Source: Oryzias latipes
Taxonomy: Eukaryota > Chordata > Actinopteri > Beloniformes > Adrianichthyidae
Assembly: GCF_002234675.1 (NCBI RefSeq)
Contig: NC_019860.2
Span: 15,430,536 to 15,494,535 of the forward strand
Reading direction: 5' to 3'
DNA: 64,000 bases
In this document: piece after piece, positions 1-14,300 of the stretch
Layout: every line of letters begins with the position of its first letter
Numbering within the stretch: position 1 is the first letter of the stretch
Position numbers and translations under genes: made by a program
Notes under the pieces: model-generated
Database searches by the model: none
What the model saw: the letters and a program-made list of their open reading frames with translations, nothing else
Told to the model about the DNA's origin: nothing

Positions 1-2692
1 GTATGTGTGTGTTAGTCTGGGGGCGGTGCTGGCAGCGCAGACTCTTCCTGGAAGGGGCAGTTCCTCACATCACATCAAAATGCGGAAACCCACTTGTTTT
101 CCTAGAGAGGGGCTGGTTCAGACCGCAGGTTTTTAGATGAATGCTCAGAAATGCGTGAAAATACCGCTTTGGGGTTGTTGTTTTGCGATGAATGAACATT
201 ATAATACATGTAAAGCTCAAAAGTTGTATTAGCATGATACAGGCGCTTTAAGCACTTCAGAGGTCAGAAAACATTATTGAAGAAAGTTCAATCAAGTTAA
301 CCATTCAGTTTTCCGCTTCGATAATTATTTGGAATCTGTGTTTTTAGGCAACTTTCTCAAACTAAAAAGCTAATTTTCATGTGAAGTGCTTAAGCTGATT
401 TAAAAGCTGTTCACCTTTGTCAGCGTTTTCATCCTGTATCGATAACACGACGATAAAGGTAAAGTGCCTTAAAAGTAGGGAAATGCTGAGCTTGGTGGGA
501 GTCTTTTGTAAATATTTAAATGGCAAGCTTGAGTGCATTTGTGTGACATTTAAAGGGTAAACCTGTAAATAAGTACCTCTTTCAGTCGCGGTCAAATAAC
601 GCTGCGGGACCACAGATGGTGATAATGTGGGGCAGCAAAGCTGACTCACTTGTTAGGTGGGTGTGAAGCACACACCGCATGCCTCCAGATTTACATCTGA
701 AGTGGACACCGGATACACAATATGTCACACCGGCAAAGTATGTTTAACCCATAAGAACCCATGGTGACATCCGTGGAACAGAAAAATATCAGAAGTGGAT
801 TCTGTGGTCCAACTGGTTTGTGGTAAAGTACCGAACACATAATTTTATTTGTAAGAAAAATAGGTCCGGCTCCCTATGGGTTAATTCATGGCCCAGCTAT
901 ATAAATCATCCTCTGAATGTTTAAAACTGTGTTGTCCTTGAGAAAACACCTCATCCAGCTGCGTTTATGATCCAGGCTTGGATTACCGAGGGTGTTGTTT
1001 TACCGAAAGTGACGATGAGGAAATGAAAGTCTGAGCGTTTACTCCGAAACAGAACAGGGTGGGGTCACATTGTCTCTTAATTACTTTCACTTTTGGCTTC
1101 ACCTTTGGAAACCGCTCACCTTGCATTCCCACACAGTCAGTCTGCAGCGGTCTGTAATTGTGCTGTGTCATGATGCAATCCAAACCACAGCACTCAGGGA
1201 ACACTCACAAAGACTCCAATCAAACACTGTTGAGACTCGTCTAGAGGATTTGTTTAGGATTACCCCTGTCTGAAGGCAGAAAAAATAGTCAAGGCCCTTG
1301 AAAAGTGGGTCTAAAAGTCAGCTGTTGTTGGAAAAGTCTTTTGAAAAGTTGTTTAGTCTAACAACGACCAACGGGAACAATTAGAAGCCGCCTTGGCCGC
1401 TGAGGTTTTCCCCCTAGAGAGCTCCCTCCTCTTAGGAATTTCCCTTTGCACTCTTTTTAATTTGTTCACCCAGGTACAAGAGCTACACCTTCATCTGTGG
1501 CAAAGGCTTGCTCCATCAATCTGGATCACTGCTTTGTGACAATGGCTTTTATAAGACTAAAGAAACAGTAATCATTTAAGCAAACAAAAGAAAGCAAACA
1601 AACTCTCTGATCTCTAGTCTTGAAGCCAAACTCAAGGTGTTGCCAAGATGCCTGAACGTCCTCAAAGCTACAGCAAGCAACTCTCTTTAAAGTATGGCAC
1701 CAGTAATTCCGGGAAGTCATTTAGTCGAAAGCAAGTCATCATACCAAGAAAGAGCCCACAGTCCTGTTGCCACTCCAGAGGATGGATGTGCAGATGAGAG
1801 GGAGGATTGTTGTCTGGGTGATTTCTCAAAACTTTGTTTCTGGTTTTAGGAACTAAAAGGCGTTGTGGGGCGAGTTCTTTCTGTCGTGAGTCCCTTTACT
1901 TTTTGCAGGTCTGTGTGAGAAGTGTTTTTTTATAGCTGTGTCACACAGCCACTACATACATTTTGCGCATATTGCATGGAGAAAAATTGGTTGTATGTGA
2001 ATATACGTGGAAAAAGTGAGAAAAGTTGAGGTTTATGTGAAATTTTCACAGATGTATCACAAATGAAACACGTTAAGACCATAGAAGAAGTATGATTAAA
2101 CCACGCAAAGAACACGTAAATCAACAGAGTGCTGTTTATATGCAGTTCATTAGTGATTTGTGCATCGATTACATAATTTGAACGTGATATGTGCGCCGTA
2201 TACGCTATATAAAAGTTATACATCTGTGGTACATGCTTGAAAGGTCCGTTTTACATACATGGACATACAGGGAAAGGACGTAAAAAGGCCACAAATTTGC
2301 GTAAATCAAACAGTTGTATAAGATTTAAATAATATTTGCACAAAAACTACATAAAATACACGTAAACTGCACAATTCTCAACCGACCGATTTTCAAACAA
2401 AATTCACGTAAAGCCCTGTTGGCGAAAAACCTTCGACAGACATCTGCGCACATCGACGACTGACAAACGCATAAACACTGATGAATTACATATTACATGC
2501 ATGTAACATGGAAGACCGAAATTTAATACGTGGAGAACACGCAAAATATACGTAGTAACACGGCCTTTAGAAAAACAAGCTTTTTTTTGCGCCAAATTCC
2601 AAAACTCTACTTTTTTTGTTTTTAAGGAGGAAAAATGTAGGTATATTTTTGTTAGGCCGAGCAGGATTGTAGAAAATTGTTTTAAGGTTTAC
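1..2692. other. No gene recognised
   Basis: No exon with conserved protein motifs, splice context or long open frame is visible on either strand. The right part (about 1920-2600) is AT-rich and repeats short blocks such as ACGTAAA, suggesting old repeat sequence, but I could not define ends. The short open frames here (under 100 codons) show no recognisable protein. Confidence 0.5.
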
Positions 2693-3478
2693 CCTTTAAC
2701 AACGGAGATGTCACCAGCGACAACTAAATAACGCTCGCTCTTCAGAATAAAACCGTTTACGCGCAAATCAGCTGATTCTGACGCAGAGAAAAGTATTTGC
2801 GCAAACACTTCGCTACTGTAAAGTGATGTGTGTCCACGCAAAGCTTTTTTCCACTTTTCCCCACTTCAGAATTCTGGAATTATATTAATCGCGTAAACAG
2901 TTGAAGAGTTACGATGGTCGAAAGAATGTAAACAATGGAGCTAAAAGGTCCGGTGTTAAAGGGTTGAACAGAAAACTGGATATCTTGAAGGTATAATGTT
3001 AGGTTTAAGCTTTCGAAATCTTTCGTTAGGTTCAGGAAAGAATCTTAGATTTCTATCTTCTTCCATAACTGTACAACAATACAGTATTAACCTTTAACAA
3101 ACCGAGCTTTAGCTCCAGCATTGACCTTCTCTTGACTATCGTAACTCTTTAACCGTTTACGCAGATAACGTAATTCCAGCGGATTCTGAAGCAGAGAAAA
3201 GCAGTCTTGCTTTGATATGCAACACTTAGTGAAATGTTAACGCAATCAACGTAAATCAGCTGATTCCGTCGCAGAGAAAATCAACTTTTTCTTTCGGTTT
3301 TCTTTGTGCCATTATACGTAAAGTGTTTCATATCGTTGCAAAGCCGAATTGAAAAGTCGCTTTTCTTTTCTCTGCGTCAAAATCAGTTGATTCACATTGA
3401 TTGCGTTAACAGCCAAAGAGTTGTGATGTGTCAATGCGTTATTTCAATGTCGCTGGCGACATCTCCGGTATTAAAGGA
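2693..3478. mobile_element. MITE-like element pair forming a long inverted repeat
   Basis: The segment 2693-2965 is homologous to the reverse complement of 3089-3478, with about 120 bp between. Both outer ends read CCTTTAAYAMCGGAGATGTC going inward, followed by CCAGCGACA and AAATAACGC. Both inner ends carry GGAGCTAAA next to a TTTAA-containing terminus. Shared internal blocks include CAGCTGATT, GACGCAGAGAAAAG and AGAGTTACGAT. This is either two copies inserted head to head or one long-TIR element. A related copy lies at about 26395-27190. There is no coding capacity, and superfamily and target-site duplication were not resolved. Confidence 0.6.
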
Positions 3479-4594
3479 TGTCTTTTGAGATAAGTTTCTA
3501 GAAAAGATTGAAAACAACAAAATTACGCAATTTCTGAGTAAGGCAATCCCTTCGAAGAATAGAGTTACTCGGATTGTTTTCGTTGATTCAATCCAGGAAT
3601 TTAATGTCAATTTCTTGGAAAACTCATGAGGGACTATGCAGTGCTGTGATGAGCGGTCTGAGCATGTGAGCACGAGTCTTCAATGTTGAAAAGCAGAAGG
3701 ATAAAAAAAGCTAAACTAGCACATCTGCAGATGAGTGACAGCACCTGAAGAGGGTTTCGTGTTTTTCTCTGAAGGTGATTCTCTGAAGTCTTGACTTGAA
3801 GGTCGTTTACTTTCCAGGGAGTGTGCACCTGCAGACTTGGTGTGCTCACAAAAAACTCTTCACTGTAATGACAGGAAGTCACTAAGTCCTAAGGGATGCA
3901 GGTCCGCATTTTGGTGGACTTTGATCTTCTATAGGACTGTTTGGAACAAACCTATGGGGTATGTGTTTTACCAGGCGGTTTTCCAGTTTTGCAGCCTGAT
4001 CACATGACTCAAGCTTTTTGCAACAGTTCTGTTAAAGATATTGACTATTGGTTTAACCAAAATGATAAAGTCCAACCTAAAGGAACAGCAGTTTTAGCCC
4101 ATTAGATGTGGTTGCAAACGCTCCAACATTTTGGAAAATCCTCATCATTGATCTACCGCATAGCTTTTATTCCAAAATCATTTAATAGAAAAAAAATTTC
4201 GCTGTGAGATTTAGGTGTTGGTAATGTATTTTCCAATTTGAAAAACTGCTTTATGTTGCTTCCTTTACAGTCTTTACATTAAACAGTACTTAATAACAGT
4301 GATGCTAATCAAAAAATTGAGTTTTAGGATTTTTCTTTTCAACAGGTTGCATTAAAGAGCTCCATAAAAACTAAAAACTCGTTTCAAGCTGTTCAAGAAA
4401 AAATACAAAATGTTTTGGTTAAGTTATAAAACTTGAACGGTTTATGGCACATTTAAAGCCGCCGTCCTATCAAAAAAATAAACAAAATGCAAATAGATAT
4501 TAAAAAACTGCTAAACAAACCCAACCCATATGGTTAAAATCACAGTAAAATATCGAAAAACTGCAAAAAAAAAAAAGGTAAACTGAACTAAAAT
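3479..4594. other. No gene recognised
   Basis: AT-rich sequence with poly-A and poly-T runs. I see no exon, RNA gene or definable repeat boundary. Confidence 0.5.
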
Positions 4595-5346
4595 CTATAC
4601 CATACTCTGGCGGTTCCTCTTCACCAAACTCTCTGGATGACCGAGCTAACCACTGACCCTGCAGAAGAAAACCCATTTTGGCCACTAGCATTCGGGACTG
4701 CATTCTTTCGGAGCTCATGACCAAATGAGGGTATTGGAACAAAGATCAACTGCTAAAAAAGGGTCTTGCCTTCAAGTCTATCTTTACTTACTTAACTTAA
4801 CAGCCAAGCGACCACATAAAAGCGAACGCCACACCAATCAGCCTGTTGATTTCACACTCCAATCTTCCATCACTCATGAACTAGATTCCAAAATACTTGA
4901 ACTCCTCTACCTGGGGCAGGAGCACTCCACCCATCCGGTGAGGACAAACCACCTTTCTTGAGGCAAAAACCATTACCTCAGACTTGGAGGTCTTCACCCT
5001 CATCCCAGCCGCTTTACACTCAACGCACACAGGAAGTAGTCTGAATAATCCAACAGGATAACATCATCTGCAAAGAGCAGAAAGGGAATCCTGTTGTCCC
5101 CAAACTAGACCCCCTCCGGCCTCTGGCTGTGCCCAGAGATTCTGCCCGTAAAAACTTTGAACAGAACTGGTAATGAAGGGCAACCTTGATGGAGTCCAAC
5201 ACGCACTGGGAACAGGTCCGACTTCCTATGCGAACCAAGCTCTTGCTGTGGTCATACGGAGACCGGGCAGCCCTCGGTAAAGACCCCCGGACCCCATACT
5301 CACAGAGCACCCTCCACTGGATGCCAGGAAAACACATACAAATCTA
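4595..5346 (-). mobile_element. Rex3-type (RTE clade) LINE fragment, reverse transcriptase region
   Basis: Read on the minus strand this matches remembered Rex3 reverse transcriptase sequence. On the plus strand the diagnostic blocks are the antisense of the RT gene: AGGGCAACCTTGATGGAGTC (consensus AGGGCAGCCCTGG.GGAGTC), the CATCATCTGCAAA block (antisense of the FADDM-like catalytic box) and TTGAACTCCTCTACCTGGGG. The piece ends abruptly near 5346 and lacks the element's ends. Many substitutions from consensus indicate an old, dead copy. No 5' half of the RT, no endonuclease and no 3' tail are present. The family is firm at RTE level; the Rex3 name is from memory. Confidence 0.75.
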
Positions 5347-5566
5347 TAAAACTCGAGTGGACTGGAGAGTGGTCCGCTGTTCGTGACCAGGATGGAAACT
5401 GCACTGTTGTTTTTTTATCTGAGCTCAGTCAGGATATCAAAACTAGTTGGTCGGCCTTTTTGGACTTGTTTTAGAATTTGAGCACCTCAAATGGGAAATG
5501 GAAGGCTGTACATGTGTGGGGGTCTGCCACCTAGAGGACTCTGCCTTCTTGTTTCAAGTATGGTGT

Positions 5567-5780
5567 AACAACCCTTGTGCTATCCTAGGCACTTCAACAT
5601 TGGACGTTGGGTCATCTAGACCCACTACACAGTGCGCTGAACCTTTTTTCTTCAATGATTTGTGAACCTCACTGGTGTCCATGGATTACATGAAATCTTT
5701 CCACCTTTATCCACCTTTGTCATGGTAGGGAGAACACATCAATGTAAGGGTGGGGTCAACTAAGATAGCACAAGGGTTAA
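5567..5780. mobile_element. Short MITE with TTAA-type ends
   Basis: A perfect 15-bp terminal inverted repeat, AACCCTTGTGCTATC at the left and GATAGCACAAGGGTT at the right, bounds about 210 bp. TTAA follows on the right (5777-5780); on the left the equivalent position reads ACAA. TTAA targets are typical of piggyBac-type elements, so this is probably a non-autonomous piggyBac relative. One end of a second copy of the same family, in opposite orientation, is at 48835-48901. It has no coding capacity. Confidence 0.7.
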
Positions 5781-5910
5781 GGTGCTGTCAGACAGAGCTG
5801 GCTAGACATCTAGCCAAAGATACCCAAAACATTCAAACACAAACAAATTAAACCTGAAGCTTAAACCTGAAAAGTGTGCATCTTTCTTTCTCCCTCTGTT
5901 TTTCTCCAAC

Positions 5911-6325
5911 TTAACCCTAGAGCACAATCGCTGGGTGATTTTCACCCGAGCAAAACTATTTACATGAATTTCAATATGTGGCATGTGAAATAGTCTGTGC
6001 CTTCCCCAGGGAAGTCTCACATGTACCAGAAATGGGTGGACCAAAGACCAAGTTTCTAGTTTAATTTTCTTATTTTTTGTTCTCAAATTCCTAATTCTTC
6101 AGTAATTTTTGAGCATGTTTTTAGGAACTTACTATGTTTTCCTTTGTCATTTTGTAACACATACTGCAGTTGAAAATTAAAAGAAAACCACTCTAATTTA
6201 TCATGTGTTTGATGTTTTGATCTATTTTTTATGACAAGTACTTTTTGTGGGGTATATTATGTCGTAAAAATTACCCGACAAAAGTGATGGTGTAACTTTT
6301 TATAGTGAAAGCGTTCTACGGTTAA
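5911..6325. mobile_element. piggyBac-type MITE flanked by TTAA
   Basis: TTAA occurs at both ends (5911-5914 and 6322-6325). The ends are inverted repeats: TTAACCCTAGAGCAC at the left and the complement of GCGTTCTACGGTTAA at the right agree at 12 of 15 positions. A short hairpin GGGTGATTTTCACCC follows the left end. The 415-bp length with no open frame marks a non-autonomous element. TTAA target duplication and a CCC-start terminus fit piggyBac. Confidence 0.7.
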
Positions 6326-7020
6326 TAACACAGTCGGATTGTCATTTATACAAATGCAACACCAAAGTACCATAGTGTTATCTAAATTTCCAATCGACTA
6401 CTAGATGTTCGACTGGCTAAAACTGTATTTAATTGAAAGAGAAGAATGCGAACAGTTTCACTCATACAAGCCACTAAATGGGACTAGAAACATGTGGGTG
6501 GAACTGTGTGTGCGCCGAGAAAAATGTATCTACTGTACCTCCATCACTATCTGTTTGGACAGTTGTGCTTTATTCCAGAGGAGCGTGCACTTTGCTTAAT
6601 AACACTGTGGCGCAAAGTGATAAATGAACTCTGCGGTTGACGGGAAAGCTTGTCAGGCGCGTTTTCTAAAGGGCACGGCCATTAATCTAAAAGCCAAAGA
6701 AAGGGAAACAGGTCAAGGAGATCTGTTTGTTGGTATTGTAGTAATGGACAAACAATGGTTTCTGACTGTGGTCTTGGTGTCAATGTATGTAAAGTAAAAA
6801 TAGAAGTCTTTTTTTAGCTTGTATAGACTCTAGGTCTTACAAAACAAAACTCCCATTTAACAGAAATAAAGGAAACATATCTGTCTCTCTTTTTTACTTC
6901 AAAAGTTTTCACTATAGGATACTGACAAAGCATTTAAGTTGACCTTATGAGTTATATTTCTATTTAAACAAGCAAAAACTTATCTTTTGTGCATTAGGTG
7001 CAGGTATGTACCTGTACTTC
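6326..7020. other. No gene recognised
   Basis: AT-rich intergenic sequence. I see no exon, RNA gene or repeat with definable ends. Confidence 0.5.
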
Positions 7021-7921
7021 AAAGACCCACTCCAATGAAAATGGTGTTTCTGCTGTTTTTCACATGTTTTTCTGGCCTTTTTCTGATGGAGGATCTATTT
7101 AAAAAAAAATCTAGCTAAAAATTTCATTTCTGAGTAACTTTTTTAATTTTTTTTTATTTAAATCGTCGTGAATCAGAAGAAGACAAAAAAAATGCCATTT
7201 ACAAAAAATGTATCAGTATTTGTGATGTAAAAAATGTGTGGGGTTGTTCCATTCCAACGGTCCAACCCACAACTCAGAGGCGATTTTCTCTTTCCTGTCG
7301 CTCTGGAGGAACTATGTTCTAAAAATGAGAGGTTTTTTTTGGCACACGTTGATCATCTTTTGATCTGTTGTAAAAGCGTTTCCAGTGGTCTTTTAATTAT
7401 ACTGTTTTTAGCTAAAATAATCGTTTTGTGTCGTTTACGTCATTTTTCTAAGACATAGATTCTGAGAGCAGTTCATTACAAATTCAACTCCGAGTTGTGG
7501 GTTGGACCGTTGGCACAGAACAAGCCAGGCCCCCTTACGCTCCACGTTGCTGAGAGCTCTCTGTTTACACGTTCTCCTGCTAGCTTCCAGCCCCCTCACA
7601 CCCCCAACTTAACTTGAGAGGAGCAACAAAAACGACAAGCAATATTGGAGCCACCCAGCCGTACAGTTTTGAGCCAGATACCAGCTCAGACGTACATGAA
7701 TCTAGTCCTCTACAAGCAGATGCATCCGCGGTCCACGCAGCCTATTTTCTACGCCACAAATAAGCTCTTTGACAAATTGCATTTATTTTGTTAGGTCCTC
7801 ATTTGCAACAATTTCAATAAAGAAATACTCAAAATACAATTTTAAGCTTAATTTTCTTTGTACATCATATGAAAAATGCCAACACCAGAAAAAAAACACA
7901 TTTTCATTGGAGTGGGTCTTT
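7021..7921. mobile_element. MITE family A, most complete copy
   Basis: Terminal inverted repeats start AAAGACCCACTCCAATGAAA and are mirrored by TTTCATTGGAGTGGGTCTTT at the right end, bounding 901 bp. Internal landmarks are a block like TTCATTACAAATTCAACTCC and a block GCAATATTGGAGC. The same landmarks recur at 17075-18309, 28675-29831 and 43168-43510, so this is a dispersed family with at least four copies here. No coding capacity; superfamily not assigned. Confidence 0.75.
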
Positions 7922-8801
7922 AAAGGTGTCTAGTCAGACACAGACACAGACTGGCTAATTAAACTCCCACAGCTCATTTCAAAGATAAACTTGAAATGAG
8001 TTTAAACTTGGCTACTTTCTTGGACACAGCACTCTTATTCTTTCCTAAAAATATAATCTTATTTTGTTGGGTTTTATTTAAAAAAAGATCATGCTATCAG
8101 ATCATGATCACCAGAATTCATTTGTTTTGGTAAAGAAAATTCCTATTTTTATAACTTTCGTGTGTAAAACAATCACACAATGATCAACTCATGCAGCAGA
8201 AATATGTAAATGAAGGGCATGTATTGGTTACAGCTCCTCTCAGTGGCTGCTGGAATCTGATGTGGACTCATTTCTTCACGCGACGTTTCATTGTTCAATT
8301 AGTTTGAGGTATGGATGAGCAAGCGCGGTCACGCCCTCGTTAGCCGATGGTGGGACTGCCATCTCCTAACCATCAGAGCGCCCAGTCGAGCAGAAGCTGG
8401 AACAAGCTGTTCTGAGTGGAACAGCTTCTCATCGACGGCTACACCACACTTATTTGTTTTGTCTCTGCTGTGCAAGAAGGCGTTCTCTGTCTTCACCTGA
8501 CCTAAAATCAGATTAGACGTTTTAATCCTTCATTTTCTTAATCTGTTTATGTGCTGAGATTGCAATAAAATGATGAATGCATCATCTTAGTGTGTTGATT
8601 ATCTTTAAACAAACAACAAACAAGCAATTACCATCTTTTTGTGTGGAAAAAAAGCCACTCGTTTGGTGAACAATGTCGCCCCCAGCTGTTAAACTGTGGC
8701 AACAACAACAACAACAACAACAAATCTTTGCTGAATCAAAATAACAGCAAACTATCAAAGATAACATAACAAAACTGATTCAAATCACAAATTTGCGACA
8801 A
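7922..8801. other. No gene; downstream flank of ccdc122 with a (CAA)n repeat
   Basis: Non-coding flank below the ccdc122 stop codon. It holds a simple (CAA)n run at about 8699-8722. Nothing else is recognised. Confidence 0.5.
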
Positions 8802-10675
<1,874 letters not shown>

Positions 10676-11380
10676 ATTTTCGGCTCGTTGGTGTTAAACT
10701 TAAGTATTTTAGCAGATAAGTTAGCTAACAGAGGAACACGTCGTAAAATCAAGACTTATAATGTCGGTACATTTTAAAAAAAAACGTGCACAAGCGTTTT
10801 GTGAATCCTAAATTTCACGGTTATAATAGATTTATATTTATGTATGCGATTTACTTAGCTAGTAGCTTAGAATTCCTTTTACAATTTTTAATATACTAAA
10901 GTTTATTCATTAAAACGTCAAAGAATATTCATTCAAAAAATAAATACAAGTATACGCCATATTAAAATATAAAAACACCAATTTATACCACTGGTCTTGG
11001 TGGATAAATGTAAATAAAATTTTGGAAAGGGTTTTCTAAATCGCAAAATATCTATTTATGTCAAATATGATACTTGTCATTTAAAAAAAATAATTGATGA
11101 TATTTAGCAGAAATGGATCTTGGTTTTGGAACATATTTCTCTGTTTTAGTTCATAAAGTAAAAGTACATGTGATTTAGAAATTGAAATATTATATTATAT
11201 AACAAATATATCAAACGTTCATAGCTTTAAACTACATTCATTGCTTCGAACTACAACTCCCGACATGATTTCACCTTTTATTCTGATCTGCTTCCGGTCT
11301 TTCCGTCAGCGGCTTGTAAACTGTTTAGTAACACATGTTTCTGTAGTTTTGTGGAATTATTTCCCTATTATTTGATTTAA
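10676..11380. promoter_or_regulatory. Shared divergent promoter region, ccdc122 / mtrf1
   Basis: This 705-bp AT-rich spacer separates the two divergent start codons, so both genes probably start within it. Near the mtrf1 side are a ZNF143/SBS-like motif, ACTACAACTCCCGACATG (11250-11267), and an ETS core CTTCCGGT (11291-11298). Both are typical of CpG-poor housekeeping and mitochondrial-gene promoters. No TATA box is clearly placed. Start sites are inferred, not seen. Confidence 0.5.
11250..11298 (+). promoter_or_regulatory. ZNF143-like and ETS sites upstream of mtrf1
   Basis: ACTACAACTCCCGACATG at 11250-11267 resembles the ZNF143/THAP11 SBS consensus (ACTACAATTCCCAGMATGC), and CTTCCGGT at 11291-11298 is an ETS core. 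They lie 82-130 bp before the mtrf1 start codon, where such sites usually sit. Binding is inferred from motif match only. Confidence 0.5.
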
Positions 11381-14300
11381 ATGCATATCATTCGCAGTTT
11401 TCGAGTTTGCTCTTTGTGCAGTACTTTAATTTCTCGTAGCGGAAGATCCAGAGGTGGATGGAGGACACTGTTATTATTGCAGCAGACTAGCATCAGGCAC
11501 TCCGAGGTGACACCAAAGCGCTTCAGTCACGGCGACTTTTTAGATTTGTACGAGAACGAATCAGTTCAGAAGTACGTCAAGCAGCTCATGGACGAGTACA
11601 CAGACATAAGTCAGAAGTTACAGCATGCACACTTGAGCGAATCGGATAGAAAAGCGTTCATAAAGAAGCACGCGGAGCTGGTTCCTCTGGCAAATGTGTT
11701 TAAGAGAACTGAACAAGCAAAGAAGGATCTCGAAGAGGTTCTGTCAGTCTTGCACAGTAAGTAGACTTTTTTGCAATTAGCATTTTTGTTTGATGGAAGC
11801 TTCTAGAAAAGTTGATCAACACTGACTACAGGTACAACTGCCACTGAAGATGAAGATGAACATCTGATCCAGCTGCTGAGAGAGGAAGAGACACAAATGA
11901 CCAGCAGAATCCTGTCCTTAAAAAAAGATGTGAGTCTCACTGATCAAAAATACAGAAAAATAAAGAGAGGACACAATACAGTTATTGGAAATAGAAGAGG
12001 AGGCTTAGTTAAGAAATGAGCACTGTTGCAATATTTGCACATTATTTTGTACCATTGTGACTTTGGAGCGCCATCGTCCTTTTTCTTCTTTTACTATCGA
12101 ATATAAGCATGATACATTTAGTGCAGACTTACATTTGCTTTATTGATGGACAGACTGGCCGATGAGGTTAGGCTGGAATGTGGATCGTGATGTTTGCAGA
12201 TGACACTCCGATCTGTAGTGTGAGGCAGGTGGAAGGAGAGGAATGGAGGTCAGTCGCAGCAAGACGGAGGAGAATAAAAAATCAGATGGAATGGTGAGGC
12301 TACAGGGGAGCCTGTAGCTAATCTAAGGTGGAGATCTCCGGGTCAACAGGCCAGAGCAACAGAGAGACAGGGGTGAGGAGGTGTATGCAAGCAGGCTGAA
12401 GGGAGGCTTCAGGTGTGATGTATGACAAAAGAGTGTCAGCAAAAATGAAAGGAAAGGTGTAGAAAACGGAGAGCAGCCATGTCGTTGCTTTAGAAATGCT
12501 GAGAAAGAGTCAGGAGGCAGAGCTCTAGATATGGGGGTTTTCTTTAGAAGTGACTAATGGATAGAATCAGGAAGGAATCCATCAGAGGGACAACTCTTGG
12601 TAGATGTTTAGGAGATACGGAGGTTTGAGGAAGACCAAGGAGGAGGTTCATGGATGTAGCAAAGGAGGATGTCTCAAGTCTTTGTGATCTGGACAGAGGA
12701 CACAAGATATGTCAGGTTCCTCTGCTTCAATTTACAGGTTATGTTTTCTTTTCAGTTAATCAAAGTTCTTGTGCCCACCGAGCCTCTGGATTCAAGTGAT
12801 GTGGTTCTGGAGGTCGTATCAGGACGGACGACAGGAGGTAGGGGATATTTTCACACCAGTGGATCATTTTTCTTTCCAATTTCCAGTGTGAAATAGCGCT
12901 GCACGATACGATTCGGTGATCAATATTGCAAAGACGATATAAATGTGATACATGAACTCATAACAAAGAAACCAAAAACACCATTTACTATTTTGCTGCA
13001 ACACTTACATTTAAATAAGAGTCAGCATAACTTAAATGATGCTCCAAATGACCCTCGTCCACATGGTGTAAAAGGTGTCCATCCTATTGGTCAAATGCAT
13101 AAAGGCCATAAGATTGTTTTAGCACATTTAACGTAACCCTTAATTGTAAATTTAGGCATATTTTGCATTATGCATTTTGCACAGCTTGATATTTCGATAA
13201 CGATCAATTTGTGCTTTATTTTGAAAGGCCTAGTTTGAAATATTTTTCAGGAAAATATAGGAATGGGTTGCTCTAAAAAAGACAATTAATTTAGCTACTC
13301 TTATATTAATGCTAAAATATTAATACTTTAAACAATTTCTGGTAGTTTTTCGGTGGAAAACAGCTTTTCTGGTAGTTTTTAGTGTAAATCTATTCCTCAA
13401 CTTATTGATGAAATTTCCACACTTTTTTTTTAGTTTAAATTAATAGCTACAAGAAAATTGTTTGTGATTACTAGACACAATTGGTTTAGGACAGGGATCT
13501 GCAACCTTTATAAGTAAAAGAGCCTTTGTTCCTCTCTGATCAAAACCTAGTGAGAGCTGCAAAGTCTTATTTTACCCTTTTATTCCATTGTTACTTCTAT
13601 TATAAATATAAATTCATTTTCTTTTTGCCTTGAATCAAAACAGAAATTTAAAGAGAAGCTATTATTTTCTCAAAATATTAAATTGCTTTTTACTTTTAAC
13701 AGAAGCTTGTTTGACTTCCTTTCAAAATAAGACTTCCTGTTGCCAAACAGGATCTTCCCCAGTACAGCTAATGTACTACCATGAAAGATTTTAGACAACA
13801 CAAGAACAAAAACTGCATTTTTCTCCCGTTATACCCCTATTTGGTGAGCAGTCAACCTTTTTCTTTTCTTTCTAATGCTGTTAGCATGAATTCATTGGTT
13901 TATGATCCAGTAGAAAAAGTATGTAAAGAATATACACAAATGAATTTTTTGGCTACTCCCCTTCAGCATGGCTGCTAACCGTAGTTGTGCAGCATAAGAT
14001 AATATGTGCTTTATATTTAGAAAAGGTCAGATTCTTTACCAAAGTCTTGTTTAATATCTGAAATCTCTTCATCCTGGAGGAACCGTAGAGCCAACGAGGC
14101 CTTGAGGCCTTTCCATATAATTTGTCTTACTTTTTGGTGCACCTTAGCTATAAATGTATATACTTAGCTAATCTAAATCAAATCAATTCTAATTAAGTAA
14201 CCCCTAATTTTAAAAATATATTTTTCAGGCAGGGAGCCACAATAAGAGATAAGATAATCCTTTATTCGTCCCGCAATCAGGAAATTCCAATGTTGCAGCA

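Noticed and set aside
983-1273. Overlapping open frames near 1 kb on both strands
   Set aside because: No conserved motif, no splice context, and length within chance expectation.
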